64,000 bases of DNA. Source: Sinobacterium norvegicum (GTDB lineage: Bacteria; Pseudomonadota; Gammaproteobacteria; Pseudomonadales; Sinobacteriaceae). This document shows positions 50,419-59,504 of this stretch, piece after piece. Location of the stretch: NCBI RefSeq assembly GCF_923077115.1, contig NZ_CAKLPX010000002.1, forward strand, positions 1-64,000. The letters run 5' to 3'. The notes beneath the pieces are model-generated. The model had not been told where the DNA came from. It saw nothing but the letters and a program-made list of their open reading frames with translations, and searched no databases. The translations under genes were made by a program, and so were the position numbers. The stretch's first letter is position 1. Every line of letters starts with the position of its first letter.

Positions 50419-53400
50419 CTAGTCCATATCGGCCATCAGACGGGCGTTGCCACCGGCGGCGGCGATGTTATTGCTGACGGTTTTCTCGTTAACCAGGCGC
50501 AGCATGGCGGCCTCGGCATCGAGGTGAGACAGAATCACCGGCAGCGCACCGGGCTTGTCGCAGGTGGCACTCAGCAGTTGCTGCGCCTTGGCGGGTAGCA
50601 CTAACACATCAACATTGTCGCTGGCGATCAGCGCCAGATGCTGTTGCTGGTTAGCGACGTTGTGCACGGCTAACACACCGGCGGTGATCAAACCGTGACT
50701 GCTGGCCAGCTGGCTGACCACGGCGTCGGTGGTGACCACAACATTACCGCTGACGATGGCCAGGCCAATCAACTGCGCCAGCTGCTGACGGTCGACATCG
50801 ATCGACGGGTCGATCCACACCAAACCACGGGCTTCGATATTGAGGCTGTTATCCTCGCCGGTGGGGCCCTCCAGCATGCGAGGGCCACAGAGCTCGGCGG
50901 CAAACTCGGCACAGGCTTCGGTGGCGACTTCGCCGAGGTTGCGACGAATCAAATTCAGCCGCTCCTCAAAGCCGCTGTGCTGCCAACCCTGTTGGCGCTG
51001 TTTAAGCTCGGCAAAGTCGACCTGGCGGCCACTGCTATAGCTGATCTCGGCGCGCTTCTCGATCGCTGTATAAGCCACTAAGCGTTTTAGGTAGTCGGGG
51101 CCACCGGCCTTTGGCCCGGTGCCAGAGAGGCCGCAGCCACCGAAGGGCTGTACACCGACGACGGCGCCGATGATGTTGCGGTTAACATAGACGTTACCGG
51201 CGTTGGAGGCGGCGACCACCTGATCGACGTGGTTCTGTACCCGCGAGTGAATGCCGAAGGTCAGACCAAAGCCAGTGCTGTTAATCTTATCCATCACGGC
51301 ATCCAACTCACCGGCCTTGAAGCGCACCATGTGGACCACTGGGCCAAACACCTCGGTGGTGAGGCAGTCGATGCTGTCGACTTCATAGAAACTTGGGGCG
51401 AAATAATAACCCTCGCTACACGCGTCGGGGATCTCACAGCGGTGGATCAGTCGACCGTTGCTCTCCATATAGTCGCTGTGCTGCTGCAAACGTGCCAGTG
51501 CTTTCTCATCGATGACTGGGCCAACGTCGATGGCGGGGTCGGTCGACAGGCCGATGCGTAATTCCTGCATCGCACCGACGATCATCTCGCTGAGGTTGTC
51601 GGCGATATCTTCCTGTACAAACAGCACGCGCAGCGCCGAACAGCGTTGGCCGGCACTCTGGAAGCCAGAACTGATCACATCGTCGACCACCTGTTCAGGC
51701 AGCGCCGTCGAATCGACAATCAACGCGTTCTGGCCACCGGTCTCGGCGATCAGCATGGGCAGCTCGCCCTCACGGCTGGCCAGTTGTTGATAGATGTGTT
51801 GAGCGGTGGCGGTGGAGCCGGTAAACATCACGCCGCTTAAGGATGGCTCTAACAGTAATGCATTGCCGGCGGTGGGGCCGTCGGTGGGCAGCAGAATAGC
51901 GGCGTTAGGGGCGACGCCAGCCTGATGCAATAATTCGAGGGTGCGAGCGGCAATCAGCAGGGTCTGCTCCGACGGCTTGGCCAACACGGTATTACCGGCG
52001 ACCAGGGCGGCAACCACCTGACCAATAAAAATCGCCAGCGGGAAGTTCCAGGGGCCAATACATAACAGCGTGCCCAAGGCGGCGCGCTTATCGCCGAGCT
52101 TTCTGCCGTGTAATGCGTAGTAATGACAGAAGTCGATGGCCTCGCGCAGTTCCGCGTCGGTGTCGGCCAGGCTCTTGCCCGCTTCCAGTGCCAGCAAGCC
52201 CATCAACTCGGCCTTGTGCTGCTGTAGTAAGCCGGCAAATTTTTCAATGATGCTGGCACGCTGCTCGGCACCGAGCTGTTGCCAGCTGCCCTGAGCGCTA
52301 TTGGCGCGGTTGAGTGCCTCTAGCACATCGCTTGAGTCCCAGAGCTTCACACCCTGTGTAAGTGGCTTAAGATTGAACGGCGACAGTACCGGATAGTCTC
52401 GCTCGCCACGATTGAGGCTGGCGGCGATGGTCGCAATAGCCGCCTCGGCCTGCTCGATACCGTTGGCAAACAATTGCTCGCACGAGGCTGTTTGTAGGTC
52501 GAGACCGGGGGCGACGGCGCGGTCGGTGTAAACCGCCAGTGGTGGCCGAATCTTGGGGTGGGCCACGGGGCTAACCTGACGCATAAACTCTACCGGGTCT
52601 TCCAGTAAGGCCTGCGGCGGAATCGTCGGGTCGATAATTTTGTTAACGAACGAGGTGTTGGCGCCGTTCTCCAGCAGTCGACGTACCAGGTAGGCCAGCA
52701 GTGATTCATGCTCGCCGACGGGGGCGTAGATACGGGTGGGGCCGTGGTAGATACCCTCGTCTTTTAAGCCCTCATACAGGCTTTCCCCCATGCCGTGCAG
52801 GCGTTGAAATTCAAAGCCGGTGTGGTCGTCACTGAGGCCAAGAATCGTCGCCACAGTGTAAGCGTTATGGGTAGCAAACTGTGGATAAAGCCACTGGCGG
52901 GCAGCCAGTAACTTATCAGCACAGACACGGTAGCTAAGATCGGTGGCCTGTTTGCGGGTGTAGACGGGGAAGCTATCGAAACCGGCGGTTTGGCTGATTT
53001 TGATTTCGGTATCCCAGTAGGCGCCTTTTACTAACCGTACCATTAAGCGGCGCTGGTAGTGCTCAGCGCGCTCGGCCAGCCAGCCGATGACGATCGGTGC
53101 CCGGCGTTGATAGGCTTGCACCGCCAGCCCCAAGCCCTGCCACCCCGCCAGTGATTCGTCGGCCATTAATCGCTCGAGTATCTCTAGCGACAGCGCTAAG
53201 CGATCGGCTTCTTCGGCATCGATGGTGAGGTTGATATTGTATTTGCAGGCCAGTTTGGCCAGGGTCAGCACCCTTGGCTGTAGCTCGCTGAAGACGCGGT
53301 CGCGCTGGCTGAATTGATAGCGCGGATGCAGTGCCGATAACTTGATCGACACACCGGCGGTATTTTCCGGCTGGCTGTTGTCGGTGTTGTTAAGGCCAAC

Positions 53401-54087
53401 CGCTTCAATCGCCTCATGGTACCGTTGGTAGTCGTCGTCGGCATCCTTCATGGTGCGGGCACCCTCGCCCAGCATATCGTAGGAGTACTGGTAGCCCTGT
53501 TGTTGCCATTTTTCTGATTTCTTCAGCGCCTCTTCCAGCGTCTCCCCGAGTACAAACTGCTTGCCCATGACCTGCATGGCAATCTTAACCGCCGAGCGAA
53601 TCAGCGGCTCGCCGGTGCGGCGGACCACAGCACCGAGACCCAGTTTGGCCTTCTCGACATCACCGCGGCCAAGCTTGAGCATTTTACCGGTCATTAACAG
53701 GCCCCAGGCTGAGGCGTTCATCAGCCAGACATCGCTCTTGCCGATATAGTCTTCCCACTCGCCGCGGGCCAGCTTGTCGGCAATCAGCGCATCGGCGGTA
53801 TAGCTGTCGGGCACCCGCAACAACGCCTCGGCGGTACACATTAACAACACGCCCTCGGGTTCTGTTAAGGCGTATTCGTGCATCATGTTCTCGACGCCGA
53901 GCTTGCCCTTGGCCTCGCTGCGAATATATTCAACTAACTTAACCGTCCATTGATCGACCTGATGCTGATCGATGATCTGATCATCGGCAACGTTGAGCAG
54001 TTGCTGCACAATAGTGTCTTCATTGAGGTGAAAATACGCTGTTAGGCTGGAGAAATCGGCGCTGAACTGCGAGTCAAAACTAGACAT
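50419..54087 (-). CDS. putA: Bifunctional proline dehydrogenase / P5C dehydrogenase PutA
   Basis: 1222 residues from ATG 54087 (a TTG two codons earlier is less likely). The FAD-dependent proline dehydrogenase barrel lies at about 120-470 (VSIKLSALHPRYQFSQ; RLVKGAYWDTEIK), and the NAD-dependent aldehyde dehydrogenase at about 560-1010 (ETGGQNALIVDSTALPEQ, SAGQRCSALRVL with catalytic Cys). The C-terminal ALDH-superfamily-like domain of type-B PutA follows. It converts proline to glutamate with channelled P5C. The N-terminal ribbon-helix-helix DNA-binding domain of E. coli PutA is absent, so it should not repress putP itself. It lies beside putP on the same strand. Confidence 0.95.
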   Translation of the reverse strand: MSSFDSQFSADFSSLTAYFHLNEDTIVQQLLNVADDQIIDQHQVDQWTVKLVEYIRSEAKGKLGVENMMHEYALTEPEGVLLMCTAEALLRVPDSYTADALIADKLARGEWEDYIGKSDVWLMNASAWGLLMTGKMLKLGRGDVEKAKLGLGAVVRRTGEPLIRSAVKIAMQVMGKQFVLGETLEEALKKSEKWQQQGYQYSYDMLGEGARTMKDADDDYQRYHEAIEAVGLNNTDNSQPENTAGVSIKLSALHPRYQFSQRDRVFSELQPRVLTLAKLACKYNINLTIDAEEADRLALSLEILERLMADESLAGWQGLGLAVQAYQRRAPIVIGWLAERAEHYQRRLMVRLVKGAYWDTEIKISQTAGFDSFPVYTRKQATDLSYRVCADKLLAARQWLYPQFATHNAYTVATILGLSDDHTGFEFQRLHGMGESLYEGLKDEGIYHGPTRIYAPVGEHESLLAYLVRRLLENGANTSFVNKIIDPTIPPQALLEDPVEFMRQVSPVAHPKIRPPLAVYTDRAVAPGLDLQTASCEQLFANGIEQAEAAIATIAASLNRGERDYPVLSPFNLKPLTQGVKLWDSSDVLEALNRANSAQGSWQQLGAEQRASIIEKFAGLLQQHKAELMGLLALEAGKSLADTDAELREAIDFCHYYALHGRKLGDKRAALGTLLCIGPWNFPLAIFIGQVVAALVAGNTVLAKPSEQTLLIAARTLELLHQAGVAPNAAILLPTDGPTAGNALLLEPSLSGVMFTGSTATAQHIYQQLASREGELPMLIAETGGQNALIVDSTALPEQVVDDVISSGFQSAGQRCSALRVLFVQEDIADNLSEMIVGAMQELRIGLSTDPAIDVGPVIDEKALARLQQHSDYMESNGRLIHRCEIPDACSEGYYFAPSFYEVDSIDCLTTEVFGPVVHMVRFKAGELDAVMDKINSTGFGLTFGIHSRVQNHVDQVVAASNAGNVYVNRNIIGAVVGVQPFGGCGLSGTGPKAGGPDYLKRLVAYTAIEKRAEISYSSGRQVDFAELKQRQQGWQHSGFEERLNLIRRNLGEVATEACAEFAAELCGPRMLEGPTGEDNSLNIEARGLVWIDPSIDVDRQQLAQLIGLAIVSGNVVVTTDAVVSQLASSHGLITAGVLAVHNVANQQQHLALIASDNVDVLVLPAKAQQLLSATCDKPGALPVILSHLDAEAAMLRLVNEKTVSNNIAAAGGNARLMADMD

Positions 54088-54233
54088 GGGCAAACCTATA
54101 TAACAAGTAAACTAAAGAGGCACTTTGGTGATGTGTTATGCACTGAATCGCCAAACACTGGTGCACCGGCGCTTGGCGATGCACGCTTGAGCTGAAACAG
54201 GCTGCACCATGGCAGCCTGGCATCGACTAACGG

Positions 54234-55724
54234 TTAGGCCTTGGTGGCAACAACCGCGTCGTCAAACTCCTGCTGAATCTGCCCGAGGCTGTCTTGGCCG
54301 CCGCGGGAGAACACCACAATACAGAGGGCGCTGACGATAAAGCCGGGGACAATCGAGTAGAGCTCGAAGATACCGCCTTGACCGGCCAGACTGCTCCAGA
54401 TGATAACGGTGGCAGCGCCACTGACCATACCGGCGAGGGCACCGTTACGGGTCATGTTGCGCCAGAACAGCGAGCCGATGATGACTGACCCAAAGGCGGC
54501 ACCGAGTCCGGCCCAGGCATTGGCAACCAGCGCCAGAATCGAGCTGGCCGGGTCGGCTGCAATCAGCATGGCAACGGCGGCGACGACGATGACGATGAGG
54601 CGACCGACCCATAACAGCTCTTTCGATTCCGCCTCAGGACGGAACAGGCCGTGATAAACATCCTCAGCCAGAGAGCTGGCGGCAACCAACAACTGAGAAG
54701 AGATGGTACTCATCGAGGCCGACAATACCGCGGCGACAATGCCGCCCATGACAAAGGGGTGGAACAGTGCGTTGCTCAACGCGAGTAGTGAGGTTTCGGC
54801 GCGATCCAGCGGTGCACCGGCGGATTCAAAATAGGCCAGTGCGGCAAGACCGGTCAGCATGGCACCGTACATGGCAAGTATCATCCAGCTCATACAAATA
54901 AAGCGCGCCTTGGGTACCTCGTTAACGGATTTAAGTGCCATAAAACGAACGATCACATGGGGCTGACCAAAGTAACCCAGGCCCCAGGCCATTAACGAGA
55001 TAACGCCGATAAAGGTAACGCCGCTAAACAGACTCATACTGTTAGGGTTGAACTGTTCAGCCAGGGCCATGGTCTCGCTGTAGCCACCCATCGAGGCGAT
55101 GGCGGCAAAGGGCACTAACAAAATGGCAACAAACATCAGGCAGCCTTGGAAGAAATCAATCCAGGCGACGGCGAGAAAGCCACCAACCACCGAGTAACAG
55201 ACCACGATCAGACCACCGATAATCAGCCCGTGTATATAGTCGATGCCGTAGTGGCCAAAGGCCGCTTCCAGCGCAATAGCCATGGCGACAAAACCGGAGG
55301 CGGTATAGACGGCGTAGAAGATGAGAATAACCACGGCAGTGGCAATACGCAGCCAGCCCTTGTGATCCTTAAAGCGGTTGTGGAAATACGATGGAATGGT
55401 TAGCGAGTCCTGAAACTTCTCGGTGAACACACGCAGCCGCGGCGCCACCATTGTCCAGTTGATAAATTGACCCAGAGCCAGGCCAAAGGGCAGCCAAAGC
55501 TGGTTAATGCCGTTGATGTAAAAGGCGCCGGGCAGGGCCAGTAGCAACCAGCTACTCATATCAGAGGCGCCAACGGTCAGTGCACCCACTGCACCGCCTA
55601 AACTACGGCCGCCCAGCATGTAGTCTGAATGCCCCGTCGTTCGCTGGTAGGCAAAGTAGGCCAGGGTGGCAATGATGGCCAAATATAGAATATATGGCGA
55701 TAAGGTTATTAATAGTTCGCTCAC
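54234..55724 (-). CDS. putP: Sodium/proline symporter PutP
   Basis: 496 residues, about 13 membrane helices, sodium:solute symporter family. Signatures: FAYQRTTGHSDYMLGGRSLGG, ALTVGASDMSSWLLLALPGA (sodium site), AWGLGYFGQPHVIVRFMAL and LSASMSTISSQLLVAASSLAEDVY. Imports proline for the PutA reaction. Located 146 bases upstream of putA on the same strand; each could have its own promoter. Length is normal. Confidence 0.95.
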   Translation of the reverse strand: MSELLITLSPYILYLAIIATLAYFAYQRTTGHSDYMLGGRSLGGAVGALTVGASDMSSWLLLALPGAFYINGINQLWLPFGLALGQFINWTMVAPRLRVFTEKFQDSLTIPSYFHNRFKDHKGWLRIATAVVILIFYAVYTASGFVAMAIALEAAFGHYGIDYIHGLIIGGLIVVCYSVVGGFLAVAWIDFFQGCLMFVAILLVPFAAIASMGGYSETMALAEQFNPNSMSLFSGVTFIGVISLMAWGLGYFGQPHVIVRFMALKSVNEVPKARFICMSWMILAMYGAMLTGLAALAYFESAGAPLDRAETSLLALSNALFHPFVMGGIVAAVLSASMSTISSQLLVAASSLAEDVYHGLFRPEAESKELLWVGRLIVIVVAAVAMLIAADPASSILALVANAWAGLGAAFGSVIIGSLFWRNMTRNGALAGMVSGAATVIIWSSLAGQGGIFELYSIVPGFIVSALCIVVFSRGGQDSLGQIQQEFDDAVVATKA

Positions 55725-56698
55725 GTTGGGTTGCTCCCTTATATCGTTATTAATTGACTATTGGCGGCGTACACTATTCGGGCAATAGGTGAATACCAAT
55801 ATACGAGTTGTTTATCTGGCCGATAATTGATCTATGTCGCTCGGTGACGTAATAACAGGCTGTGGCTCCTCAGTATAGAAGCGAAACCGTCACTGATGTT
55901 GAGCCTTTGGCTGTTGTTTGGGCCGAGAGTCTGCTAGCGAGCAGGCGCAATAGTTGTCGACTTGGTCGAAAAATAAGCAGGTATATTTGCGACACGATTG
56001 TGTAAAAAACAGCCGTTTTTGTGCGACGCCAGTATCACTGGGGCTGGCGCAATCAACACAGGCTTGCGCACAAGCTTATCCACAGAATCTGGGGAAAAAG
56101 TGACAAACCGTCATAATTTACAACTTAGGTAGTTTTATCCACTAAGCGCTGTTTTTTTGAGCAAAAACTGCGGCAAGCCCCTATTATCAACGGGTTTTTA
56201 ATAAATATATGTAAGGGTTGTCGACGTTGTTAATCGCAAAAAGTTATGTTTGCACCGACAAAAGGCACGGAGGCTCAAATAGAGGCGATAATTTTCCACA
56301 GCGCAAATGGGGTGAAAAATAGCGGTTGATAACTCAATATTGTTCAATCGCCGCAGGCTAGGCGGCCTACAGAGAAATCAACAGCTTTTTGATGATTTAA
56401 TGTGTTCATTGATTTGTTGTTTTGGGGCAGATTAGCCCGGCCTGTTAGAATCCGTTATAATCGCCGGCTGCAACTGTAGCTATGCTGTTCTGTCTCTTAT
56501 TTGGTTGTTTTTGGCAGCAGTGGTGATCAATGCCGCTGTATCAAGACAACACCCCCTGTTCTCTCATTGTTATCGCTTCACCGTCATCGATGGTGTCTGG
56601 CCACGCTATTGTTATCGATAATGGCGGCGGTAATCACAGCGGGGGAAATGGGCAGGGCTGGCTATAATATTGGGTAAATCAGATGAAGGTAGTGGGTT
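55725..56698. other. Long gene-free region between putP and queC with DnaA-box-like sequences
   Basis: 974 bases without a supported gene. It contains a perfect TTATCCACA (56076-56084), TTATCCACT (56135-56143) and TTTTCCACA (56292-56300), all in the same direction and near AT-rich segments (AATAAATATATGTAAG at about 56200). A TATAAT (56663-56668) lies 30 bases before queC and is a plausible queC -10 element. The rest shows nothing recognised. Confidence 0.45.
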
Positions 56699-57358
56699 AT
56701 GGGTAAGATCGTTGTCATTTATTCCGGTGGTATGGATTCATTCACGGTATTGAATAAGGCGATTCAGCAGGGGCATGAGGTGTTTGCGCTGTCGTTTAAT
56801 TACGGCCAAAAGCACAGTAAAGAGCTGGTCTGCGCGAAAACGGTGTGTGACAAGCTGAATATTGTGCACAAGGTCTCCGATATTACCGCCATCTCTGACC
56901 TGCTGCAGAGTTCATCGCTGGTCAGCAGTGACATCGAGGTGCCGGACGGCCACTACGAGGCGGAGAATATGAAGTCGACGGTAGTGCCCAACCGCAATAT
57001 GATTCTGATCTCGCTGGCCATCGGCTATGCCGTCGATATCGGTGCCGAGGCGGTGTGGTACGGCGCCCACTCTGGCGATCACACCATCTATCCCGATTGC
57101 CGCCCCGAGTTCGTCGAGAAGATGAACGAGGTGTCTCGTCTGGCTAACTTCGAGGTGGTCGATGTCTATGCTCCTTATCTGTATAAGAGCAAGATTGAAA
57201 TTCTTGAAGACGGGGTCGAAATGGGCTTGGATTATGGTGACACCTGGACCTGCTACAAGGGCTTAGAGAAAGCCTGTGGCAGCTGCGGCTCCTGCGTCGA
57301 GCGGCTGGAGGCCTTTGCCGTGGTCGGTCAAAAAGATCCGGTAGCGTACAGCGAATAA
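56699..57358 (+). CDS. queC: 7-cyano-7-deazaguanine (preQ0) synthase QueC
   Basis: 219 residues. The ATP-pyrophosphatase loop is [18 protein letters not shown]. The C-terminal zinc site is [24 protein letters not shown] with four cysteines. It converts carboxy-deazaguanine (product of QueE) to preQ0 using ATP and ammonia, for queuosine in tRNA. queE follows 74 bases later. No preQ1 riboswitch was recognised upstream. Confidence 0.95.
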   Translation: MGKIVVIYSGGMDSFTVLNKAIQQGHEVFALSFNYGQKHSKELVCAKTVCDKLNIVHKVSDITAISDLLQSSSLVSSDIEVPDGHYEAENMKSTVVPNRNMILISLAIGYAVDIGAEAVWYGAHSGDHTIYPDCRPEFVEKMNEVSRLANFEVVDVYAPYLYKSKIEILEDGVEMGLDYGDTWTCYKGLEKACGSCGSCVERLEAFAVVGQKDPVAYSE

Positions 57359-57432
57359 GTATTTTATCGAGTGTTGATAAGTTTTCATCTTGTTGTTAAT
57401 TAAAGATTTATAGTGTTATTCACAGGGTTGTT

Positions 57433-58089
57433 ATGGCTGTTTATAGTATCAAAGAAATGTTTTATACACTGCAGGGTGAGGGCGGTCAGGCCGGTCGCCC
57501 AGCGGTGTTTTGTCGCTTCAGCGCCTGTAACCTGTGGAGTGGTCGCGAGCAAGACCGGGCGACGGCGGATTGCCGGTTTTGCGATACCGATTTTGTCGGC
57601 ACCGATGGAGTTAACGGCGGCCAGTTCAAGACGCCAGAGCAATTAGCCGAGGCGATCACGTCGCTGTGGCCGGATGACAGCATCCCCTGTTTTGTCGTTA
57701 TCACCGGTGGTGAGCCAGCGTTGCAATTTGATCAGGCCGCCGTCGATGCGCTGCACGATAAGGGCTGTGTGATTGCCATCGAAACCAACGGCACGCTGCC
57801 GCTGCCCGAGGGCATCGACTGGGTCTGCGTCAGCCCCAAGCAGGGCACCGAGATTGTGGTGCGTCGCTGTGATGAATTGAAGGTGGTTTATCCGCAGCAG
57901 GGCATCGACCCCGCCGACTATCTACAGATAGACGCCGGCCGTTACTATATCTCGCCAGAGAATGATTACCGTCAGGCGCACTTATCGTTGCTTGGCAGCA
58001 GCGGTTATCAGCAGGCGATTGATTATTGCCAACAACACCCACAGTGGCGGCTGAATTTACAGCAGCACAAGGTGCTCAATATCGCCTAA
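57433..58089 (+). CDS. queE: 7-carboxy-7-deazaguanine synthase QueE
   Basis: 218-residue radical-SAM enzyme making 7-carboxy-7-deazaguanine from carboxy-tetrahydropterin. The N-terminus MFYTLQGEGGQAGRPAVFCRF and the atypical cluster-binding C-x14-C-x2-C (CNLWSG...DCRFCDTDF) are clear. VVITGGEPAL follows. Second gene of the queC-queE pair. Downstream are two tandem small RNA-like units. Confidence 0.95.
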   Translation: MAVYSIKEMFYTLQGEGGQAGRPAVFCRFSACNLWSGREQDRATADCRFCDTDFVGTDGVNGGQFKTPEQLAEAITSLWPDDSIPCFVVITGGEPALQFDQAAVDALHDKGCVIAIETNGTLPLPEGIDWVCVSPKQGTEIVVRRCDELKVVYPQQGIDPADYLQIDAGRYYISPENDYRQAHLSLLGSSGYQQAIDYCQQHPQWRLNLQQHKVLNIA

Positions 58090-58235
58090 ACAACAGGCCG
58101 AGAAACGTGTGCCAGCGCCGACTGTTGTCATCGAGTAGTGGTGATGTTTGCCGCCCCTGTTGTGGTCAAAAGTGCAGCTGAAAAAGTTGATATAGATTGT
58201 AGGTAGTGGACGCAGATTTGCTGGTATAACTGCGA

Positions 58236-58342
58236 ATATTTTATTTTGCCAAAACGACGATAATAGATGCCATCACTTCATGTGTATTTCCATATCTAAG
58301 GTTATCTTTACCGCTATTCTCCCCCGTTTAGCGGTTTTTTTT
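58236..58342 (+). ncRNA. Candidate small RNA, copy 1 of a tandem pair
   Basis: An extended -10 TGGTATAAC (58222-58230) is followed by about 100 bases conserved with copy 2 (GACGATAATAGATGCCATCA, CTTCATGTGT, AAGGTTAT). It ends with the terminator stem CCGCTA / TAGCGG and eight T (58335-58342). No open frame of note is present. Paired unit spacing is 183 bases. Predicted from layout only; no known family was recognised. Confidence 0.55.
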
Positions 58343-58418
58343 CGCCGTTGAAAAGTGGTGAAAAAAATATTGATCTTGAATATAAGTATTATTGGCAGCG
58401 ATGGTGGTATAACTGCGA

Positions 58419-58528
58419 ATATTTTATTTTTTCAGAATGACGATAATAGATGCCATCACTTCATGTGTGTTTCCAACATCCAAGGTTATATTTTGCCGCT
58501 ATTCTCCCCCGTTTAGCGGCTTTTTTTT
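58419..58528 (+). ncRNA. Candidate small RNA, copy 2 of a tandem pair
   Basis: It has the same extended -10 TGGTATAAC (58405-58413) and a body about 85% identical to copy 1. It ends in the terminator GCCGCTA / TAGCGGC and eight T (58521-58528). The outer stem pair is A-T in copy 1 and G-C in copy 2, a compensated change that supports the hairpin being selected. The regions before the -10 have diverged. Confidence 0.55.
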
Positions 58529-58555
58529 GCCTGCGTTTTATCTTTCTGATTGATG

Positions 58556-59488
58556 CTATTGCTCTGCCAGCCAGGGCAATAAATCATCGACTACCTGTTG
58601 CCGGTTGGTATCGTTAAACAGCTCGTGTCGGCCGTCGGGGTAAAGCTTGAAGTCTACTGTGTTGCCGTTATGACGCCACATTGCCGCCAGCTTGCTGACC
58701 CCCTTGCCCATTTCGCCAACCGGGTCGTTATCACCGGAGAGAATATATACCGGCAGTGCCGCGGGCACACAGGCGATTGCCGCCGGTGTGATGCGCAGCA
58801 TGGCATCACTAAAGTCACACCACAGTCCGACCGTCGACAATTGGCCACAGAGTGGGTCGTCGATATAGGCATCGACCTGTTGCGGATCGCGGCTTAGCCA
58901 CTCAAAGCCGGTGCGGCCGCCGCCTACCTGGCGGTTGAAGCTGCTAAACGACAGTTTGTCGATCAGGCTGCTGTGGTGCTGGAGATTGTGGACGGTTCGC
59001 TCAAACCACAATATCGGTTTAAGGCTGCGCAACAGCAGTTGGTTGGGCTTGTTCGAGCCGGATAAAATCATTGCCTGATAAGAAAGGGGTTGTTGCATGA
59101 CACAGTGCTGGGCGATAAAAGAGCCCATGCTGTGGCCGAGTAAGACCAGCGGTTGCTGCGGCCACTGTTGGCGAGCATAATCGGCGACCGCAAAGACATC
59201 GTTTAAGACCCCCTGCCAGCCATTACGCTCATCGTCGTAGCAATCATAGTGGCCAGGGTTGGCGGTTTGGGCGCCGTGGCCCCGGTGGTTGTGACCGATG
59301 ACATGCCAGCCAGCGCTGTTGAGTTGCTCGGCCAACCATTGATAGCGCTCGATGTGTTCGGCCATGCCATGCAGTAGCTGAATAACGCCATTGATCGGTT
59401 GCGTGCTGGGCCAAAGAAACACCTCGATATCGGTCTTTCCCGGTCGTTGAATCGCGTGTTTTGTGGCGCGGGAAGTCGCTGCTGGCAT
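58556..59488 (-). CDS. Alpha/beta hydrolase (monoacylglycerol lipase / lysophospholipase-like)
   Basis: 310 residues of the serine-aminopeptidase/Hydrolase_4 family. Motifs: LLHGMAEHIERYQWLAEQL, HNHRGHGAQT, the nucleophile elbow GHSMGSFIAQ, VYILSGDNDPVGEMGKG (Asp) and YPDGRHELFND (His). It cleaves an ester of an acyl-glycerol or similar lipid in the cytoplasm. Single gene, 16 bases after the peptidase gene on the same strand. Confidence 0.9.
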   Translation of the reverse strand: MPAATSRATKHAIQRPGKTDIEVFLWPSTQPINGVIQLLHGMAEHIERYQWLAEQLNSAGWHVIGHNHRGHGAQTANPGHYDCYDDERNGWQGVLNDVFAVADYARQQWPQQPLVLLGHSMGSFIAQHCVMQQPLSYQAMILSGSNKPNQLLLRSLKPILWFERTVHNLQHHSSLIDKLSFSSFNRQVGGGRTGFEWLSRDPQQVDAYIDDPLCGQLSTVGLWCDFSDAMLRITPAAIACVPAALPVYILSGDNDPVGEMGKGVSKLAAMWRHNGNTVDFKLYPDGRHELFNDTNRQQVVDDLLPWLAEQ

Positions 59489-59504
59489 AGTCTGTCCTGG
59501 TGTT

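Noticed and set aside
55725-56698. Chromosomal replication origin
   Set aside because: Three DnaA-like boxes are present but neighbours are putP and queC, and no dnaA, mnmG or AT-rich 13-mer series was seen; kept only as a box cluster.
56600-56698. preQ1 riboswitch before queC
   Set aside because: No pseudoknot-type preQ1 aptamer motif was recognisable; only a TATAAT near the start was seen.
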